Assembly (NCBI GenBank): GCA_001899145.1
Contig: MKVF01000030.1
Coordinates: 1-64,000 of the forward strand
Source of the DNA: Flavobacteriia bacterium 40-80
GTDB lineage: Bacteria; Bacteroidota; Bacteroidia; Flavobacteriales_D; Crocinitomicaceae
DNA length: 64,000 nucleotides
Direction: 5' to 3'
In this document: positions 61,772 to 64,000 of the stretch, in pieces
Position numbering within the stretch: position 1 is the stretch's first letter
Layout: the number at the start of each line of letters is the position of its first letter
Made by a program: the position numbers and the translations under genes
Notes under the pieces: model-generated
Told to the model about the DNA's origin: nothing
Seen by the model: only the letters and a program-made list of their open reading frames with translations
Databases searched by the model: none

Positions 61772-64000
61772 ATGCGTTATTTTCTGATTGTATTATTTTT
61801 TGCTGCGAATTTAACCGCCTTTTCCCAGTCGGAGCCCGAGCTGGCCTCTAAAGCATTGAAAGCATTTCAAAGCAAAAATTACGAAGAAGCAGTCAGAGAT
61901 TATATGAAGCTGGTTTCCATCCAGCCGCGAAGCACCGACTATAATTACCATTATGGAGTTTGTCTGTTAAAGACGGCTGCGATTAAAAAAGATGCGATCA
62001 AACATCTGGAATTTGCCGCGGCTTCCGACAATGTTCCGGTTGAAGCATTTTTCTATTTAGGGAAAGCCTGCCATCTTGATTATCAGTTCAAAAAAGCGAT
62101 TACCTACTACCAGATCTTTAAGACAAAAAAAGGAAGTTCGGTAAAAAACTCCGAATTTGACGTAGACCGTGAGCTGGAAATGTGCCAGAACGGTATGAAG
62201 CTGCTGAAGGATATTTCCGATCTCGTTGTAGAGGAAAAACGGGATTACAGCGCGTCTGAATTTTACCGTTTGTATGATGAAAAAAGCCTGAACGGTTCTA
62301 TTCTGATCTCAAATATGGACCAGACGAAGACGGATAAGAAGAACAATCACATTCCGGTTATATTTTATCCGAATCAGCCCGATCTGATCTTCTTTTCCAG
62401 CTACGGAGAGAAAGATACCGGCCAGAAGAACATTTATTTCAAGCGTCGTACAGCTTCCGGCTGGAGTTCCCCGCAACTGGTTTCAGGAGAGGTAAATACG
62501 GAATATGATGAGGATTTTCCGTATTATGATGAAAAGAAAAAGATTCTTTATTTCAGCTCGAAAGGCCATAACAGTATGGGCGGATATGATATATTCTCTG
62601 CACAATACGATCCAAGTACGGAATCATTTAAAAATGTCCGAAACCTTGATTTTGCAATTTCATCAACAGACGATGACCTGTTTTATGTTCCCGGTGCAGA
62701 TAATACCTCTGCATGGTTTGCTTCAGCACGTGAGAGCAAGCCCGGAAAAATGACGATTTATAAGGTGGCAGTGGAACGTTACCCGGCAACGATCGCCTTC
62801 ATTAAGGGAATCTTTGAATCCACCGCGTTCAAGGACAATAAACGAATTACACTTGAGCTGATCAATAAAAGAACCAACCGGAAGATCGGAACGTATTATA
62901 CCGATGACAAAGGAGTTTATTCGATTCCTTTATACTTTTCCGGAGATTACGAATACCAGCTGTCGATCTATGGTGTAAATAAAGTCTTCCCGCTGAAGTT
63001 CACGATTCCCAAACTGTCTAATCTGACACAATACGGACAAAAAATCATTCATAAACGTGTGGACGGCGTTGACTATGTCGAATTGCTGTTCCTTCCCGAA
63101 AGTGAGATCAGGCCGGATGATGAGCAGCTGCTGGAATTTATCAGGGAAATGTCAACTTTGGATGTATCTGATGGAAATGTTACCCAGCAGGATGCCGCCT
63201 CAAAAACATTTTCTTCTCTGCAAAGCTCCATTCAGAAAGGGGCAGAGCTTTTGGAAGGAAAACTGGAGATGGAAACAAAAGCTAATCAGAAAATTTATAA
63301 TAATATTCAGACGATCAGCTCATTACAATATGAATTAAAAAATCTTGTAGCCAAAGAAGATGCGTCGTCTTTAACCGCTCAACAGCTGAAAGAAGCAAAG
63401 CAAAAGCTGGTACGGATTGATGCGCTGGAACAGGAGAATAAATTGCTTAAAGCGCTCACGGATTCTATGTCTTTAGTAAATGAATCGGTAAAAACCCGGT
63501 TGGAGATCGTGAAAAATCTGGACAAGAAGCTGCAAATCCTGTCAGGATCAGACGAGACAGCTCTGAGTTCTTTTAAGCAGGAAAATGAAGGAAGCTTCAG
63601 ATTGTTGGAAACAATAACGGCAGAGAAAGAAAACGATTCGTTCGGGAAGTATGAAACATTGAAAAAACAGATTAATACAAATGTTGATACGAAACGGGAT
63701 TTAGAAGCAAAATTAAAAGAAATACAGACAGAGCTGGTTTCCCTGAATAACAAGCTTGGGGAAGCAAAAGGAAAAGAAAAAATTTCTATTGAAGAGCAGA
63801 TAGCTTCCAAAACACAGCAGGCAGAGCAGATCACAGGGGAAATTCTGTACCTGGATAAGAAGATTGATGCGTTGCAGAAAGAACGAAAAACTATAGAAGA
63901 ACGTAAGGATCTGCTGATGTCGGTTTCTCAGGTAAGCAGCACAAGACAATTGAGCAATGAAGAAATAACAGAAGAGCTGAACAAGCTGGAAAGCAAGAAT
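61772..64000 (+). CDS. PorE-like TPR/PD40/CRD protein with coiled coil, 3' truncated by window
   Basis: Open frame of 743 codons running off the right edge; I translated it because it has no stop in the window. Signal peptide MRYFLIVLFFAANLTAFSQ, TPR-like helices (about 22-130; ALKAFQSKNYEEAVRDYMKL, YHYGVCLLKTAA, AFFYLGKACHLDYQFKKAITYYQIF), a PD40/WD40-like propeller (about 170-320; IFFSSYGEKDTGQKNIYF, KKKILYFSSKGHNSMGGYDIF), a carboxypeptidase-regulatory-like domain (about 345-430) and a long coiled coil from about 465 to the end of the window. The first three parts in this order match PorE-like proteins of the type IX secretion system; PorE ends in OmpA_C, while here a coiled coil is seen so far. 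Confidence 0.8.
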   Translation, partial: MRYFLIVLFFAANLTAFSQSEPELASKALKAFQSKNYEEAVRDYMKLVSIQPRSTDYNYHYGVCLLKTAAIKKDAIKHLEFAAASDNVPVEAFFYLGKACHLDYQFKKAITYYQIFKTKKGSSVKNSEFDVDRELEMCQNGMKLLKDISDLVVEEKRDYSASEFYRLYDEKSLNGSILISNMDQTKTDKKNNHIPVIFYPNQPDLIFFSSYGEKDTGQKNIYFKRRTASGWSSPQLVSGEVNTEYDEDFPYYDEKKKILYFSSKGHNSMGGYDIFSAQYDPSTESFKNVRNLDFAISSTDDDLFYVPGADNTSAWFASARESKPGKMTIYKVAVERYPATIAFIKGIFESTAFKDNKRITLELINKRTNRKIGTYYTDDKGVYSIPLYFSGDYEYQLSIYGVNKVFPLKFTIPKLSNLTQYGQKIIHKRVDGVDYVELLFLPESEIRPDDEQLLEFIREMSTLDVSDGNVTQQDAASKTFSSLQSSIQKGAELLEGKLEMETKANQKIYNNIQTISSLQYELKNLVAKEDASSLTAQQLKEAKQKLVRIDALEQENKLLKALTDSMSLVNESVKTRLEIVKNLDKKLQILSGSDETALSSFKQENEGSFRLLETITAEKENDSFGKYETLKKQINTNVDTKRDLEAKLKEIQTELVSLNNKLGEAKGKEKISIEEQIASKTQQAEQITGEILYLDKKIDALQKERKTIEERKDLLMSVSQVSSTRQLSNEEITEELNKLESKN

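Overview
The window reads as chromosome of a Bacteroidota bacterium, most likely order Flavobacteriales and close to the Fluviicola/Crocinitomicaceae type. The evidence is family-level: GldF/GldG gliding-motility ABC proteins, a type B L31, DUF1573 and WG-repeat proteins, AT-rich coding with few Shine-Dalgarno sites, and a recurring promoter form TTG - about 19 nt - TAnnTTTG. I could not run searches, so the species is not established.

Layout. 1-545: tandem GIY-YIG nuclease units separated by a tRNA 3'-half and a terminator hairpin. 562-6905: an AraC-family regulator facing a lipoprotein gene and a TolC/HlyD/MFS exporter operon that continues into a DUF488 and a hemerythrin-like gene; two nearly identical operator-promoter modules precede the lipoprotein and the exporter. 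7001-7113: bidirectional terminator and tRNA-His. 7278-12864: Gfo/Idh/MocA oxidoreductase, lipoprotein, polyprenyl glycosylphosphotransferase, LpxD-like acyltransferase and a PP2C phosphatase (cell envelope). 12870-24057: photolyase, FAH-family hydrolase, exonuclease, AlbA_2 protein, AroE, DedA, rhodanese, DUF1573 proteins, peptide deformylase, PurL.

24241-35625: lysozyme-like membrane protein, exported superoxide dismutase with an extra C-terminal module, ROK kinase, two cell-wall hydrolases, DEAD-type helicase, USP, CvfB, a LytS/LytTR two-component pair and a secreted protein resembling polymorphic toxin type 23. 35610-42892: menB-mscS-thioesterase operon, WG-repeat protein, L31, TauE permease, a candidate small RNA and a GlcD-type FAD oxidase. 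42997-50026: two paralogous membrane proteins, TPR protein, small Cys-containing membrane pair, and gldF-gldG-DUF4340. 50235-64000: CbpA/CbpM chaperone pair, folP, and a same-strand run DUF1599-DoxX/thioredoxin-tpiA-prmA-giant secreted protein-plsY-TPR/PD40/coiled-coil protein that runs off the window end.

Most of the window is ordinary core chromosome. The parts most worth following up are the paired AraC operator modules with their exporter/stress-gene regulon, the tRNA-half/GIY-YIG tandem unit, the superoxide dismutase fusion, the paired membrane proteins at 42997-44009, the 1536-residue secreted protein and the PorE-like but coiled-coil protein at the right edge. Several starts were moved inward because a promoter box or a conserved N-terminus rules out the longer reading frame.
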